DNA of 64,000 nt from Amycolatopsis camponoti (GTDB lineage: Bacteria > Actinomycetota > Actinomycetes > Mycobacteriales > Pseudonocardiaceae), in assembly GCF_902497555.1 (NCBI RefSeq), contig NZ_CABVGP010000001.1, positions 620,001-684,000 on the forward strand. The letters run 5' to 3'. Every line of letters begins with the position of its first letter. Positions within the stretch are counted from its first letter, which is position 1. The translations under genes were made by a program, and so were the position numbers. Shown here piece after piece: positions 41,633 to 51,083 of the stretch. The notes under the pieces were generated by a model. That model saw only the letters and a list, made by a program, of their open reading frames with translations. It searched no databases and had not been told where the DNA came from.

Positions 41633-41664
41633 AGGGCCGCCCCGAAAGTGTTCGGGGCGGCCCT
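41633..41664. terminator. Terminator after ahcY
   Basis: A 13-bp stem (41633-41645 with 41652-41664, AGGGCCGCCCCGA and complement), 6-nt loop and a short T run. Confidence 0.85.
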
Positions 41665-41753
41665 TTGTGCTGCGTCGTGCCGGATCCCGGATGCCCGCGA
41701 GTTCGTGGCCCAGTTCGACGAGGACACCCGATCGGTGTTCGGGGTCCGACGAA

Positions 41754-41972
41754 GTGCGCAAGGCCCCGCCCGTTCCGGAGCAGAAGCCGCGCGCGAAGCC
41801 GGTGAAGAGCGAACAAGGCATCGGGACCACCGCCCAGCGGGCGCTGAAGGAAGCGGTGGCCGAGCGCGCGGGAGAGAACAAGGCGGCCCGCAAACGCCGT
41901 GCGGCCGCCGAAGCCACCCGTCGGCGGGCTTTGGCCCGGGCCAAAGCCCGCGCCAAGCACCGCGGTCACTAG
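41754..41972 (+). CDS. Small basic hypothetical protein, 72 aa
   Basis: A frame starting at GTG 41754 ([18 protein letters not shown]) and ending at 41972. It is Lys/Arg/Ala-rich and mostly helical in its second half ([16 protein letters not shown], then [12 protein letters not shown]), like a nucleic-acid-binding tail. No good ribosome site is visible and the opposite strand is also open, so it may not be a gene. It overlaps the stop of the convergent MFS gene by 4 bases. Confidence 0.4.
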   Translation: MRKAPPVPEQKPRAKPVKSEQGIGTTAQRALKEAVAERAGENKAARKRRAAAEATRRRALARAKARAKHRGH

Positions 41973-43408
41973 ACGCGTCGCGAGCGGACGAATCCCCAGG
42001 CGACGAGCGCCGCCGCGACGATCGTGAGCGTCAAGCCCGCGACCGTCACCGCCTCCCGGAACTCCGCCGTCTGCCGCACGGTCCAGTGCGTCGTCGCGAT
42101 ATCCCCCGTGAACAGCGCCGCGAGGATCGTGCCGGTGGTCGCGATGCCGGCGCCGGACGTGACCTCGGTGGCCGTGTCGGTGAGGGCCGCGCCGATCGTC
42201 GTGCGGTTCTCCGGCAGGCCGCGCAGCACGTTGACGCCCGCGACGACGCCCACCACGCGCATCCCCGCCGCCACCAGCACCAGCGCGATTGCCACCCACG
42301 GGTAGCCGAACCGGCTGAACAGGCCGTAGACGGCGAGCCCGGCCACGACCGCCGCCGCGCTGATCCAGGCCGCGTGCTCGAGGCCGACCCGGCGCACGAA
42401 CGGGCTGACGAACGCGCCGCCCGCGACGAGCACGACCACCTGCGGCAGCATCCCGGCCGCGGCGAGCGCGGGCGGCCAGCCCCAGTCGAGCTGCAGCTGC
42501 AGCGTCACCAGGTAGCCGAGGCCGGCGGTCGCCAGCCCGGCGGCGGCCTTGAACGCCAGGCCGCTCGACACCAGCGGGTGCGCGACCAGCTTGAGGTCGA
42601 GCAGCGGATAGCGGACCGAACGCTCGCGGACGACGAACAACACCGCCGCCACGACCGCCGCGGCGGTGGCCGTCCACGGTGCCCACGCGCTGGCGCCCTC
42701 GTTCACGAACAACGTCGGTGCGACGAGCGCGAACACGACCGTCGCCGTACCCAGCACCGCGCCGAGGACGTCCACCGGGTCGCGGTGCAGGCCGGCCGGG
42801 TCGTCCGCGGCGATGCCGAACCGGACGCCGATGATCGCGAGCGCGGCCACCGGGACGTTCACCAGCAGCAGGACCTGCCACGGCGCGATCGCGAGCACGA
42901 ACCCGCCGGCCGTCGGGCCGATCGCGAGCCCGACCAGGCCCACGGTCGAGATGAGGGTGGTCGCGCGGACGCGCAGGCCGTCGTCGGCGAACAGCCGGAA
43001 GGCCAGCGCCATCGAGCCCGGGGTCGTCATCGCGGCCGCGACCCCCATCGCCACCCGGACGGCGATCAGCTGCTCCGCGGTGGTGACGAACGCGGTCGCC
43101 AGGCTCGCGACACCGAGCAGCACCAGGCCGATGAGCATGATCCGCCGCCGCCCGAACCGGTCGGCCAGCGCGCCGAAGGCCAGCATCAACCCGCCGAAGA
43201 CGACCGCGTAGGCGCCGGTCACCCACTGCAGGACGGTCGTCGACGCGTGCAGCTCGCGGCCGATCGTGGGCAGCGCGACGTTGAGGATCGAGTTGTCGAG
43301 CATCTCGAAGAGGAACACCGCGGACAGCCCGGCCAGGGCCACCCACGCCTCCCGCAAGGATCGGGGGGCCGGGTCGGTGACAATGCCGGTGGTCGGTTCG
43401 GAGAGCAT
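41969..43408 (-). CDS. MFS transporter, DHA2 (14-TM) drug-efflux type
   Basis: A 479-aa protein with 14 hydrophobic segments. The first is [27 protein letters not shown], carrying the DHA2 motif [13 protein letters not shown]; motif A reads [16 protein letters not shown] and motif C lies in [17 protein letters not shown]. It should export a drug or metabolite using the proton gradient. It is divergently paired with a TetR gene, with a palindromic site between them, a classical drug-inducible arrangement. The substrate is unknown. Confidence 0.92.
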   Translation of the reverse strand: MLSEPTTGIVTDPAPRSLREAWVALAGLSAVFLFEMLDNSILNVALPTIGRELHASTTVLQWVTGAYAVVFGGLMLAFGALADRFGRRRIMLIGLVLLGVASLATAFVTTAEQLIAVRVAMGVAAAMTTPGSMALAFRLFADDGLRVRATTLISTVGLVGLAIGPTAGGFVLAIAPWQVLLLVNVPVAALAIIGVRFGIAADDPAGLHRDPVDVLGAVLGTATVVFALVAPTLFVNEGASAWAPWTATAAAVVAAVLFVVRERSVRYPLLDLKLVAHPLVSSGLAFKAAAGLATAGLGYLVTLQLQLDWGWPPALAAAGMLPQVVVLVAGGAFVSPFVRRVGLEHAAWISAAAVVAGLAVYGLFSRFGYPWVAIALVLVAAGMRVVGVVAGVNVLRGLPENRTTIGAALTDTATEVTSGAGIATTGTILAALFTGDIATTHWTVRQTAEFREAVTVAGLTLTIVAAALVAWGFVRSRRV

Positions 43409-43410
43409 GC

Positions 43411-43437
43411 CACTAAGTTAACTGACTAAGTTTAGTG
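43411..43437. promoter_or_regulatory. Probable TetR operator between the MFS and TetR genes
   Basis: CACTAA (43411-43416) and TTAGTG (43432-43437) form the outer arms of an AT-rich inverted repeat, and ACTAAGTT occurs twice inside it as a direct repeat. It covers most of the 48-bp gap and would overlap both promoters. Confidence 0.7.
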
Positions 43438-43456
43438 AGACAATGGAGGGTGCCGG

Positions 43457-44062
43457 ATGCCCAGGACCGGGGAACGCGGCGGGCCGCAGACGCGGGCGAA
43501 GATCTCGCAGGTCGCCACCCGGATGTTCCTCGAGCGCGGGTTCGACGAAGTCACCGTCGCCGAGGTCGCGCGGGAAGCCGGCGTCTCGAGCGTGACGGTC
43601 TTCAAGCACTTCCCGCGCAAGGAGGACCTCCTCCTGGACCGCCAGGTCGACGCGGCCGACGTCCTGCGCTCGGCGGTGCGCGACCGCGCTCCCGGCGTCG
43701 ACGTGCTCGCGTCCCTGCGCGCCGAGACCCTCCGGCTGCTCGACGAGCGCCACGGGCTGTCCGGCGTCGCCGACGGGGCGATCCCGTTCTTCCGGACGGT
43801 CGCGGCGTCGCCTGCCCTGATCGCGCGCGTGCGGGAGATCGGTTCGGACCTGCAGCGGCTCCTCGCCGAGGAGCTCGCGAGCGACCCGGCCTTCGACGGC
43901 GACGGGCCGCTGTTCGCCGCGTTCTTCATCGCGGGCTACGCCACGGTGCTGGTGCGGACCGCGAGCCGGCTCATCGACGCCGGCGACCCGGACGTCGTGG
44001 CGGAAGACCACCGCGCGCGTCTCGAGCGGTTGTTCACCGCGCTGCGAGAAGGAGTCGCGTGA
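43457..44062 (+). CDS. TetR-family transcriptional regulator
   Basis: A 201-aa regulator with an N-terminal TetR helix-turn-helix (ISQVATRMFLERGFDEVTVAEVAREAGVS then VTVFKHFPRKEDLLL) and a helical ligand domain. It is divergent from the MFS gene and probably represses it until a drug-like ligand binds. The start MPRTGERGGPQTRAK follows GGAGGGTGCCGG. It abuts the convergent XRE-like gene with no base between the stops. Confidence 0.9.
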   Translation: MPRTGERGGPQTRAKISQVATRMFLERGFDEVTVAEVAREAGVSSVTVFKHFPRKEDLLLDRQVDAADVLRSAVRDRAPGVDVLASLRAETLRLLDERHGLSGVADGAIPFFRTVAASPALIARVREIGSDLQRLLAEELASDPAFDGDGPLFAAFFIAGYATVLVRTASRLIDAGDPDVVAEDHRARLERLFTALREGVA

Positions 44063-45061
44063 TCAGTTCCACTCGACGGCGACGCCGGCCAGCCCCGGCC
44101 CGGCGTCGTTGAAGAACGCGCTGCTCACGCCACCCATGTCGCACGCCAGCTCCTCCGCGACCACCGGCAGGGCGTCGTCGCGCGCCCGGACCTGCCGGGT
44201 GCAGCGGGCCGGCAGCGCGTTGCGGTCGAAGCGCAGCTGGACCAGGTAGCTCGCGCACCGGTCGCGCAGCATCCGGTAGTACCCCGGCGAGGCCGACCCC
44301 GAGTCGTCGCGGACCTCGAAGCAGAACACGTGGATGTCGCCCTCGGCGAGCTTGCGGTCGAACAGCAGCTCCGTCGCCATCGTGTCCGCGTCCGGGTTGC
44401 GGCGCATCCGCCCGACGCGGCAGCCCTCGTCGGTGATCAGCTCGACGTCGTCGATCCGGCACCCCGGATCGCCGTTGTACACCGTGAGGTAGCGATCCGG
44501 CCCGTGCCGCCGTGCCCGCGTCACCAGCCGCGTGCGCAGGCTGACCTGACGGTGTTCCGCGTCGAAGGTGATCGTGTCGTGAACGGACAGCAGCTCGAGG
44601 TCGGCGTTGTAGTGGTTCGACGACGGGTACGCGCCGAGCTCGGCGAGCAGGTCCTCGACGATCGACCCCATGTCACCGGAACGCAGGTCGTGGAACGACG
44701 CCGCCGGCTGGTGGCCGCGCCGGACCAGTCGCGGCCCGATCAGCACCACGAGGGCGTCCGCGGGCAGCTGGAGGACCGATTCCAGGGCCCGGACCGCCGG
44801 GAGCGCCTTGGGTACCTCGGGCTGGCGCAGCCCGCGTTGCCAGTAACTCAGCGTCGACTGTCCGATTTGGACGCCGCGCAGCGCCAAGTGCGCGCGCAGC
44901 CGCGCGAGCGAGAGGCCGCGGTAGGCGATCGCCAGTCTCAGGGCATGGTGGAACTCGCCGGTGCGGAGCGCCTCGGTCAGCTCTTTCGGCAGCTCGGCGA
45001 CCGATGCCCGGGTCGTGCGGGCGCCATCGATGATCAGTGGGAGGTTCCCGTCTTGTGCCAC
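44063..45061 (-). CDS. XRE-like helix-turn-helix regulator with large C-terminal domain
   Basis: A 332-aa protein. Residues about 35-95 form a lambda-repressor-like HTH (ALRLAIAYRGLSLARLRAHLALRGVQIGQSTLSYWQRGLRQPE). The remaining 230 residues are a beta-rich domain (LELLSVHDTITFDAEHRQVSLRTRLVTRARRHGPDRYL, VELITDEGCRVGRMRRNPDADTMATELLFDRKL) that I do not recognise; it may sense a ligand. GTG at 45061 has GAAGGGA 6 nt upstream; a longer start reaches into the promoter. Similar regulators occur in single copies in Pseudonocardiaceae. Targets unknown; an inverted repeat upstream suggests autoregulation. Confidence 0.75.
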   Translation of the reverse strand: MAQDGNLPLIIDGARTTRASVAELPKELTEALRTGEFHHALRLAIAYRGLSLARLRAHLALRGVQIGQSTLSYWQRGLRQPEVPKALPAVRALESVLQLPADALVVLIGPRLVRRGHQPAASFHDLRSGDMGSIVEDLLAELGAYPSSNHYNADLELLSVHDTITFDAEHRQVSLRTRLVTRARRHGPDRYLTVYNGDPGCRIDDVELITDEGCRVGRMRRNPDADTMATELLFDRKLAEGDIHVFCFEVRDDSGSASPGYYRMLRDRCASYLVQLRFDRNALPARCTRQVRARDDALPVVAEELACDMGGVSSAFFNDAGPGLAGVAVEWN

Positions 45062-45097
45062 CGCTCGTCCCTTCACCCGACCAGTGTGTGCGCTGGG

Positions 45098-45121
45098 CGT
45101 GAACACCGCGGAACGTTCACG
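45098..45121. promoter_or_regulatory. Inverted repeat upstream of the XRE-like gene
   Basis: CGTGAAC (45098-45104) and GTTCACG (45115-45121) with 10 bp between; GAACGTTC (45111-45118) is an additional palindrome inside. It is 37 bases upstream of the XRE-like start and is a candidate autoregulatory operator. Confidence 0.5.
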
Positions 45122-45308
45122 TTAGCAGCGTAGGGTGGAGGTGCCGACCCCCGTTCAGGGTGGTTGGCCTCGTTATGGTGACTGTTCCGCGTTCCGGCAA
45201 CGACCCGGAACGGTCCGTTCATCCAGATGGCGTTCTTGCTCCTTGTGACCGCGTTGTTCACCGTTGTGACCACCGCTGGTTCGCCCACGTTCGAGCAGGA
45301 GGCCGTCC

Positions 45309-45887
45309 GTGTTGGTGAAGTCGAGCCGAGCACCCGCCACGTTGGCGGTCTGCCTGCTGTTGTGCCTGGTCGCGCCGAGTGTTTCGCAAGCAGCCGCGCC
45401 CGGAGTGCCGTCGACGTACCGGAACCGGATCATGCTGCAGTCCCAGCAGAAGAACCAGTGGTGCTGGGCGGGCTCGGGCGCCACCATCGCCGCCTTCCAC
45501 GGCACCGCCGTCAGCCAGACGCGGTTCTGCCAGCTCGCCCACGGCGAGACCGGAAAGGACTGCGCGAACCTCCCGGGCACCCTCGCCGACCCGCAGCGCG
45601 CCTTCGCGAAGCTCGGGTTCGCGTCGCCCGGCCGCTACCTCGACCGCCGCATCCCCTACGCCGACATCCGGACGCAGACCGCGGCGAGCCGGCCGGTCGA
45701 GACCCGTGTCGGGTACCGCTCCGGCGGCGGCCACACGCACGTTCTCTACGGCTACGACACCAGCCGCGACTGGGTGTACTGGGGCGATCCCGGCCCGGCC
45801 AAGCGCTACAACTGGTCGACCTACGGCTTCTACACGCACAACTCGTCGTTCACCTGGACGCACACGCTCACCGGGATCTCCCGATGA
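45309..45887 (+). CDS. Secreted papain-like cysteine protease (C39_2/C70-like)
   Basis: A 192-aa exported protein. Signal peptide: VKSSRAPATLAVCLLLCLVAP... with cleavage near QAA (residue 29). The catalytic Cys52 is in QQKNQWCWAGSG, His142 in GGHTHVLYGYD, and Asp160 in YWGDPGPAKRYNW, the order of papain-like enzymes. Two other cysteines may form a disulfide. AGGAGG stands 6 nt before the GTG at 45309. The following gene overlaps its stop (ATGA) and encodes a membrane-anchored exported protein, so the two are made together. Substrate unknown. Confidence 0.85.
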   Translation: MLVKSSRAPATLAVCLLLCLVAPSVSQAAAPGVPSTYRNRIMLQSQQKNQWCWAGSGATIAAFHGTAVSQTRFCQLAHGETGKDCANLPGTLADPQRAFAKLGFASPGRYLDRRIPYADIRTQTAASRPVETRVGYRSGGGHTHVLYGYDTSRDWVYWGDPGPAKRYNWSTYGFYTHNSSFTWTHTLTGISR

Positions 45888-46639
45888 GCAGGCGGGCGCT
45901 CGTGCTCGCCGTGCTGACCGGCGCGGCGCTGCTGATGACGGCACCGGTGTCAGGCGCGGCCCAGGCCGCCGTCATCAGCAGCGCCGACGCCGTGGCCGCG
46001 CACGCCGCGGCGGCGGGCCTCGAGGACACACTGGTGCGGTTCTTCGCGCAGGCACCGGATGCGAAGGGCCCGGTGACGGTCCAGGTCGAGCCGGACGCCT
46101 ACCCGGTCTACGAGCTCTCGCCGGACTTCGTCGTCGGCAAGCCGGGCGCGGCACCGGGCGACTTCGCCTACTTCGCGGTGCCCGCGCGGGCCTCCGACGG
46201 CCGGACCGCGACGCTCTGGTCGGTCCGCGGCGACGACGGCGCCTGGCAGATCGGCAACATCGCCTCGGGCGACGTCGAGACGGCGTTCGCCCGCGCCCTG
46301 CCGGCGGGTGCCCAGCTGCTGCACGAACCCCAGATCGACGCTTGGTACGCCGTAAGGGACGGCCGTCTGACGTCGTTGTCGGAGCGAACGACCGTTAACG
46401 TCGCCGACTACCAGCGAACGGTCGCGGCGCGGTACGCGGACAAGCTCCCCGGCTCGGCCTACGCCCGCGAAGGCGAGGCGGGCGGCTACGACGCGACGTC
46501 GCAGGTGATGCCCCGCGGCGACGGCGGCCCGGCACCGTCCGGCCACGACACCGGCTGGGTGCCGCTGCTGATCCTCGTCGGCGTGCTGGCCGTCAGCGGC
46601 GCGGGCTACGTGCTGCACCTGCGGAGGATCTCCGCCTGA
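45884..46639 (+). CDS. Exported protein with C-terminal membrane anchor, partner of the protease
   Basis: A 251-aa protein with signal peptide (MSRRALVLAVLTGAALLMTAP... to near AQA), an extracellular domain of about 190 residues, and one transmembrane helix near the end (WVPLLILVGVLAVSGAGYVL) with a short cytoplasmic tail HLRRISA. The domain has patterns such as VTVQVEPDAYPVYELSPDFV, ATLWSVRGDDGAWQIGNIASGD and DAWYAVRDGRLTSL. I do not recognise the family. ATG at 45884 overlaps the protease stop. It could be a tether, inhibitor or substrate of the protease. GTA AGG codons at 46351 create a TAC-N3-GTAAG motif. Confidence 0.75.
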   Translation: MSRRALVLAVLTGAALLMTAPVSGAAQAAVISSADAVAAHAAAAGLEDTLVRFFAQAPDAKGPVTVQVEPDAYPVYELSPDFVVGKPGAAPGDFAYFAVPARASDGRTATLWSVRGDDGAWQIGNIASGDVETAFARALPAGAQLLHEPQIDAWYAVRDGRLTSLSERTTVNVADYQRTVAARYADKLPGSAYAREGEAGGYDATSQVMPRGDGGPAPSGHDTGWVPLLILVGVLAVSGAGYVLHLRRISA

Positions 46640-46699
46640 AGACGAACCGGCGGGCTCGGCGTCGATCCCCTTCCACCGAGCCCGCCGGTCCACCACCGT

Positions 46700-46705
46700 T
46701 AGTGT
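46700..46705 (+). promoter_or_regulatory. Probable -10 box of tmk
   Basis: TAGTGT fits TANNNT and is followed by 7 nt and GTG at 46713, suggesting a leaderless tmk transcript. It also argues against the GTG at 46704, which lies inside the box. Confidence 0.5.
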
Positions 46706-46712
46706 GTCGTCC

Positions 46713-47357
46713 GTGGGTCGACTGGTGGTCATCGAAGGGCTCGACGGCGCGGGAAAGCGCACGCTCGCCGACGGGCTGACGGACGCGTTGTGCGCGAAGG
46801 GCGCGAGCGTCGCGAAGCTGGCGTTCCCGCGCTACGGCGTGAGCGTGCACGCCGACCTCGTCAAGGAAGCGCTGCACCGCGGACACGGCGACCTCGCGGA
46901 CTCGGTGTACGGCATGGCCGTGCTCTACGCGCTCGACCGCAGCGGCGCGGCCGAGGACATCCGCGCGCTGCGGGACGCGCACGACGTCGTCCTGCTCGAC
47001 CGGTACGTGGCGTCCAACGCCGCGTACGCGGCCGCGCGCCTGCGTCAGGACGCGGCCGGCGAAGTCGTGAAGTGGGTGTGGGAGCTGGAGGTCGGGCGGT
47101 TCGGCCTGCCCCGCCCCGACGCGCACCTGCTGCTGCGGGTCACGCCCGCGGTGGCGGCCGAGCGCGCCGAGCGGCGAGCCGAGGCGGAGACTGACCGCGA
47201 GCGCGACGCGTTCGAGACCGACGACGGCCTCCAGCGCCGGTGCGCGGCGGTGTACGACGAGCTGGCGGCGTCGGGCTGGCTCGCGCCGTGGCACGTGCTG
47301 GACGGCGTCGCGGACGTCGACCTCGAAGCGCTCGCGAAGACGCTGCTAAACCCGTAG
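46713..47357 (+). CDS. tmk: Thymidylate kinase (dTMP kinase)
   Basis: A 214-aa P-loop kinase that phosphorylates dTMP to dTDP for DNA synthesis. The P-loop is [11 protein letters not shown] near residues 7-17, the DR(Y) motif is [17 protein letters not shown], and the LID region contains [18 protein letters not shown]. The GTG at 46713 is chosen because the protein then has the length of mycobacterial Tmk and a -10 box fits leaderless start. It sits between ahcY and mtrA as in mycobacteria but is separated from mtrA by an inserted 6-kb block. It overlaps the convergent oxidase gene by 12 bases. Confidence 0.93.
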   Translation: MGRLVVIEGLDGAGKRTLADGLTDALCAKGASVAKLAFPRYGVSVHADLVKEALHRGHGDLADSVYGMAVLYALDRSGAAEDIRALRDAHDVVLLDRYVASNAAYAAARLRQDAAGEVVKWVWELEVGRFGLPRPDAHLLLRVTPAVAAERAERRAEAETDRERDAFETDDGLQRRCAAVYDELAASGWLAPWHVLDGVADVDLEALAKTLLNP

Positions 47358-48476
47358 CCGGGCCGGGTCGAACCTCGCGATCGGGAAGTCCGTCGCGCCG
47401 TCGATCACCAGGTCCGCGACGATCTCGCCGATCACCGGGGCGAACTTGAAGCCGTGCCCGGAGAACCCGCACGCCAGCACCACCCGCTCCTCCTCCGGGT
47501 GCGGGGCCACGACGAAGCTTTCGTCGGCCGTGTCGGTGTACATGCACGTCGCCGCGCGGAGGAAAGCTCCCGGCAGCGTCGGCAAATGCCGTTTGACGAC
47601 CGAAGCGATCTCGTGGACCTCCTCGGCCGTCACCATCCGGTCGATGCCGTCCGGGGTGCACGCGCGGCCGCCGGTGTGGAACGCGACCTTCACGCCGTCC
47701 GCGGACGCGTTGTGCGCCGGGAAGCCGTAGAACGTGTAACCGTCGCCCTCCCAGAGGTACACGGGATGCCGCCGGAACGGTTCGGCTCCGCCCGAAGGCG
47801 CGAACCAGTACTGCACCTTACGTCGTACGGTGAACTCGACGCCGAAGCCGCGCAGCAGCTCGCCGGCCCATGCGCCGGGGCACAGCACGAGCCGATCGGC
47901 CGTGTAGTAGCTGTGCGAGGTCCCGACGCGCACGCCGCCGGCCATGGTGCTCCACGTGAACACCTTCTCCTCGTGGTGCAGCTCGGCGCCGCACCGCGCG
48001 GCGAGCTGCAGGTGCGCGGCGACGGTGCCCTCGGGCGACACCAGTCCGGCGCCCGGTTCGTACAGCGCGACCTCGTCCGCCGACGGCGTCATGGTCGGGA
48101 ACCGGCGGCGGATCTCGCCGGCGTCCAAGAGTTCGTGCGGGATGCCGAAAGCGCGAGCCGACGCCACGCTGCCGGTGATCGTGCGCGAGTCCGCCTGGCC
48201 GACCATGAGCCCGCCGCAGCGGGTGAACAGCCGGCGTCCGCTGTCGCGTTCGAGGCTCTCCCACAGCTCGTGGGCGCGCAGCAGGAGCGGCACGTACTCG
48301 GGACCTTCGAGGTACGCCTGGCGCGTGATCCGCGAACCGCCGTGGCTCGAGCCGCGGTTGTGCACCGGCGCGAACTGGTCGACGCCGAGCACCCGCTGCC
48401 CGCGCCGCGCCAGCCGGTACGCCGCGGCGCTGCCCATCCCGCCGAGGCCGAGCACGATCACGTCGTAGTGCTTCAT
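47346..48476 (-). CDS. solA: N-methyl amino acid oxidase, monomeric sarcosine oxidase/SolA type
   Basis: A 376-aa flavoprotein with the N-terminal FAD fold [21 protein letters not shown], the [24 protein letters not shown] motif and Cys311 in [11 protein letters not shown], the position of the covalent flavin cysteine in monomeric sarcosine oxidases. It oxidises N-methyl amino acids to formaldehyde, peroxide and the free amino acid. Start ATG overlaps the stop of the larger FAD gene upstream (ATGA). GTA CGA CGT AAG codons at 47817-47828 form the TAC-N3-GTAAG motif. Sarcosine or N-methyltryptophan as substrate is not decidable. Confidence 0.9.
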   Translation of the reverse strand: MKHYDVIVLGLGGMGSAAAYRLARRGQRVLGVDQFAPVHNRGSSHGGSRITRQAYLEGPEYVPLLLRAHELWESLERDSGRRLFTRCGGLMVGQADSRTITGSVASARAFGIPHELLDAGEIRRRFPTMTPSADEVALYEPGAGLVSPEGTVAAHLQLAARCGAELHHEEKVFTWSTMAGGVRVGTSHSYYTADRLVLCPGAWAGELLRGFGVEFTVRRKVQYWFAPSGGAEPFRRHPVYLWEGDGYTFYGFPAHNASADGVKVAFHTGGRACTPDGIDRMVTAEEVHEIASVVKRHLPTLPGAFLRAATCMYTDTADESFVVAPHPEEERVVLACGFSGHGFKFAPVIGEIVADLVIDGATDFPIARFDPARLRV

Positions 48477-50530
48477 GCGACCCGCCCCGGGACGCGCTCG
48501 CCGAAGTACCCGATTTCCACCGGTGTTCCGGATCGGCTGTGCTCCACCGGCAGCCAGGCGTACGCGATGGCGTGGCCCAGGGTGTGGCCGTACCCGGCGC
48601 TGGTGACGTACCCGGCCGCGCGGCCCTCGACGTACACGGGTTCCTTACCTTGTAAGACCCGCCCGGTCGTCAGCCGGGTCAGCCGGCGGCTCACGGTCGC
48701 CGCGGAACGGCCCGCCAGCGCGTCCCGGCCGAGGAAGTACCCCTTGTCGCGGTGGACGGCGTCCCCGAGCCCGGCCTCGTAGGGATCGTGCTCGGTGGTG
48801 AAGTCGACGCCGGCGACGGTTGTCCCCGCCTCCATCCGCAGACTCGTTAACGCCTGATAACCCGCGACGGCGATGTCGCGTTCGCGCAGCGTGTCCCACA
48901 ACCGGCGGCCCAGGTCCGCCGTCGTGTGCAGTTCCCAGCCGGGTTCGCCCACGGTGGACAGTCGCAACGCGACGACCGGGACGTCTACAACGTAAGTCTC
49001 TTCGGCGGAGAAGTCCGCCGTGGACAGTTCCGGGAGGACGGAGTCCGCCCGCGGTCCCCAGACGCCGAGGCAGCACGTCCCCGGGGTCGTTTCGTGGACC
49101 TGGACGGTTCCGTCGCCGGGCAGGTGCCGCCGCAGCCACGCGAAGTCGAGGCGCCCGCCGGCGCCGACGTGGAACCGTTCGTCGCCGAGGCGCGCCACGG
49201 TGAGCCGGCCGCGCACTCCACCGTCTTCGCCGAGCAGGAGCGTTCCCGTGAGCGTTCCCGGCGGGTGCGCCAGGTCGCCGGTCGTCATGGTCTGCAGGAA
49301 CGGCAGGGCGCCGGGGCCGGTGACGGCCAGTCGCGGCGCGGACGTCAGGTCGAACATCGCGACGCGTTCGCGGGTGACGATCGCTTCCGCACCGGCCTCG
49401 GCCGAGTACCGGTCCGGCCGCGCCCAGCCGTCCGCCGCGCCGAAGTGCGCGCCCAGCGCGACCTGGCGCTCGTGGAAGGGGCCGGTCCGCACCGGCTCCG
49501 CGGTGAACCGGGACGACGGCGCGAACCGGGCGAGGTCGCAGCCGTGCAGTGCGAGCGCCGGCTGCCCGTCGACGAGCCAGCGCGCCAGCTCGCGCGCGAT
49601 CCCGGCGGAGTGCTCGGCGCGGACGGCCTTCGCCACCCAGAAGCCGTCGAGCTCCGGGTGTTCGCCCAGCACCGGCATCCCGTCCGGGGTGCCGGGCAGC
49701 GGGATCGTCGTCGTGGTCGCGGCTTCGGCGTCCCGCAGCGCCGGCAGGAGCGCGACCGCCGTGTCCCACGCGCCGCCGATGCCGAGCCGGTCGACGTGCT
49801 CGCGGACGGTCAGCCCGGTGTCGAGGTCGCGCAGCACGGGCTTGCCCGCTTGGACGTGGTCGTCGTTGTGCCCGGCCAGTTCCGGCAGCGGTGACGTCCG
49901 CGCGTACCGCAGCCGCAGCGGCGCTTCGGGCAGGGCGAGCCCGTCCGGGCCGTCGCAGAAGACGACGACGTCGGCCCGCACCCGGCCGGCCGCCGTGACG
50001 ACGCCGGTGACGCGGCCGCCGGCCCGTTCGACCCTCACGACTTCTTCGGCGCTGAACCGCGCGCCCCGGGCTTTCGCGCGCCGGGCTTGGGCTTCGGCCG
50101 CGCGCCGCGCGTGGAGCAGGCCGTCGCCGGGGACGTGGAACCCGCCCAGCAACCGGGTTCCGTCGAGGAGCGGGTGCAGGTCGGCGCACTCGCGGGGCGT
50201 GCGCAGGAACCCGCGCACGCCCCACGACGTCGCCCAGCCGTGGCGCCGCCGCAAGTCCGCGAGCCGCTCGGGAGTGGTCGCGAGGTCCAGGCTGCCGACC
50301 GGGTTGAAGCACCACTGGCCGTCGAGGCCGCCGTACTTCGCGGCGGTGTACTTCGCGAACTCGGTCAGCGTGCGGTCCGCGTCGGTCCGGAACACCAGGC
50401 CCGGCCCCTCGTCCGCCTCGCCGGCGCCCAGGACGGTGACGTCGGTCCAGCCGCGCTCGGTCAGCTCGTCCGCCAGCGCGCAGCCGAGCAGGCCACCACC
50501 GGCGACGACCACCCGGGGCCGTGCTGCCAT
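48473..50530 (-). CDS. Dimethylglycine/sarcosine dehydrogenase-like FAD and GcvT-domain enzyme
   Basis: A 685-aa protein. The N-terminal half is a DAO-type FAD domain ([29 protein letters not shown]), a short FAO_M-like linker follows, then a GcvT-type folate-binding half ([46 protein letters not shown] and the C-terminal barrel). Such enzymes demethylate dimethylglycine or sarcosine and pass the C1 unit to tetrahydrofolate. ATG at 50530 follows GGAGGA. Odd: a TTA leucine codon at 48651-48655 region (TTA CAA GGT AAG) in a gene that otherwise avoids A/T-ending codons; it lies in a perfect CTTACCTTGTAAG palindrome. Confidence 0.88.
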   Translation of the reverse strand: MAARPRVVVAGGGLLGCALADELTERGWTDVTVLGAGEADEGPGLVFRTDADRTLTEFAKYTAAKYGGLDGQWCFNPVGSLDLATTPERLADLRRRHGWATSWGVRGFLRTPRECADLHPLLDGTRLLGGFHVPGDGLLHARRAAEAQARRAKARGARFSAEEVVRVERAGGRVTGVVTAAGRVRADVVVFCDGPDGLALPEAPLRLRYARTSPLPELAGHNDDHVQAGKPVLRDLDTGLTVREHVDRLGIGGAWDTAVALLPALRDAEAATTTTIPLPGTPDGMPVLGEHPELDGFWVAKAVRAEHSAGIARELARWLVDGQPALALHGCDLARFAPSSRFTAEPVRTGPFHERQVALGAHFGAADGWARPDRYSAEAGAEAIVTRERVAMFDLTSAPRLAVTGPGALPFLQTMTTGDLAHPPGTLTGTLLLGEDGGVRGRLTVARLGDERFHVGAGGRLDFAWLRRHLPGDGTVQVHETTPGTCCLGVWGPRADSVLPELSTADFSAEETYVVDVPVVALRLSTVGEPGWELHTTADLGRRLWDTLRERDIAVAGYQALTSLRMEAGTTVAGVDFTTEHDPYEAGLGDAVHRDKGYFLGRDALAGRSAATVSRRLTRLTTGRVLQGKEPVYVEGRAAGYVTSAGYGHTLGHAIAYAWLPVEHSRSGTPVEIGYFGERVPGRVA

Positions 50531-50616
50531 CTGTTCCTCCGGGCGACGAAGTTGCGTCCTCGGCAACAAAGTGCGTGATGCGAGACGCGGTGTCAAGCGC
50601 CCGAAAAGGTGCCCGC

Positions 50617-51066
50617 TCAGGCGCGGGCGAACTCCATGACCCAGTTGGATTCCCAGGTCCGCCCGCCGTCGGCGGAGAACTCCTGCTCCCAGCGCGGCGA
50701 GGACGTGGTCGTGCCGGTCCAGGCGTAGTGCACCTTCACCGGCACGCCTTCGTGGGTGTCGTCGCCGTGGAAGTCGCCGCGGCCGCCGTCGAAGCGGCCC
50801 ACGACCGGGGGCTGGAGCAGCCCGGTCCGGCTGTTGGCCCAGTGCAGCGACCACTCCTCGCGCTCGACGTCGAAGAGCCGGAGGGTGCAGCCGCGGCTGC
50901 CGAGCGTGGGGAAGACGATCTCGTCCAGGTTGCCACCGCCCTCGAAGAGCGGCCAGCAGGTCGCCGTGCCGGGAAAGACGGTCCAGTCGTCGCTGCCGGC
51001 GAGCAGCTTGCCGAGCCGCCGGTTCGTCACGGTCCAGGAGCCGATGAGGAAGTCGAAGTCGTTCAT
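50617..51066 (-). CDS. Small lipocalin-like/DUF1579-like protein, likely target of the WYL regulator
   Basis: A 149-aa protein (MNDFDFLIGSWTVTNRRLGKLLAG) with the pattern of DUF1579-like calycin proteins: WDF-type start, FPTLGSRGCTLRLFDVEREEWSLHW, GRFDGGRGDFHG, SPRWEQEFSADGGRTWESNWVMEF. Aromatic-rich beta strands suggest a small-ligand barrel in the cytoplasm; no signal peptide. It is divergent from a WYL-domain regulator with a 13-bp palindrome between them. Ligand unknown. Confidence 0.78.
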   Translation of the reverse strand: MNDFDFLIGSWTVTNRRLGKLLAGSDDWTVFPGTATCWPLFEGGGNLDEIVFPTLGSRGCTLRLFDVEREEWSLHWANSRTGLLQPPVVGRFDGGRGDFHGDDTHEGVPVKVHYAWTGTTTSSPRWEQEFSADGGRTWESNWVMEFARA

Positions 51067-51083
51067 GACGGCGATCTTGGGAC

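Noticed and set aside
41615..41956. Minus-strand frame of 113 codons opposite the 72-aa candidate
   Set aside because: Runs through the ahcY terminator, has no ribosome site and an Arg/Ala-only composition typical of a shadow frame.
46704..46712. GTG at 46704 as start of tmk
   Set aside because: It lies inside the probable -10 box; GTG 46713 gives the usual protein length.
48653..48655. bldA-type regulation of the FAD enzyme through its TTA codon
   Set aside because: A single TTA inside a palindrome of the TTAC-N3-GTAA type is better explained by the DNA motif; no other sign of developmental control is present.
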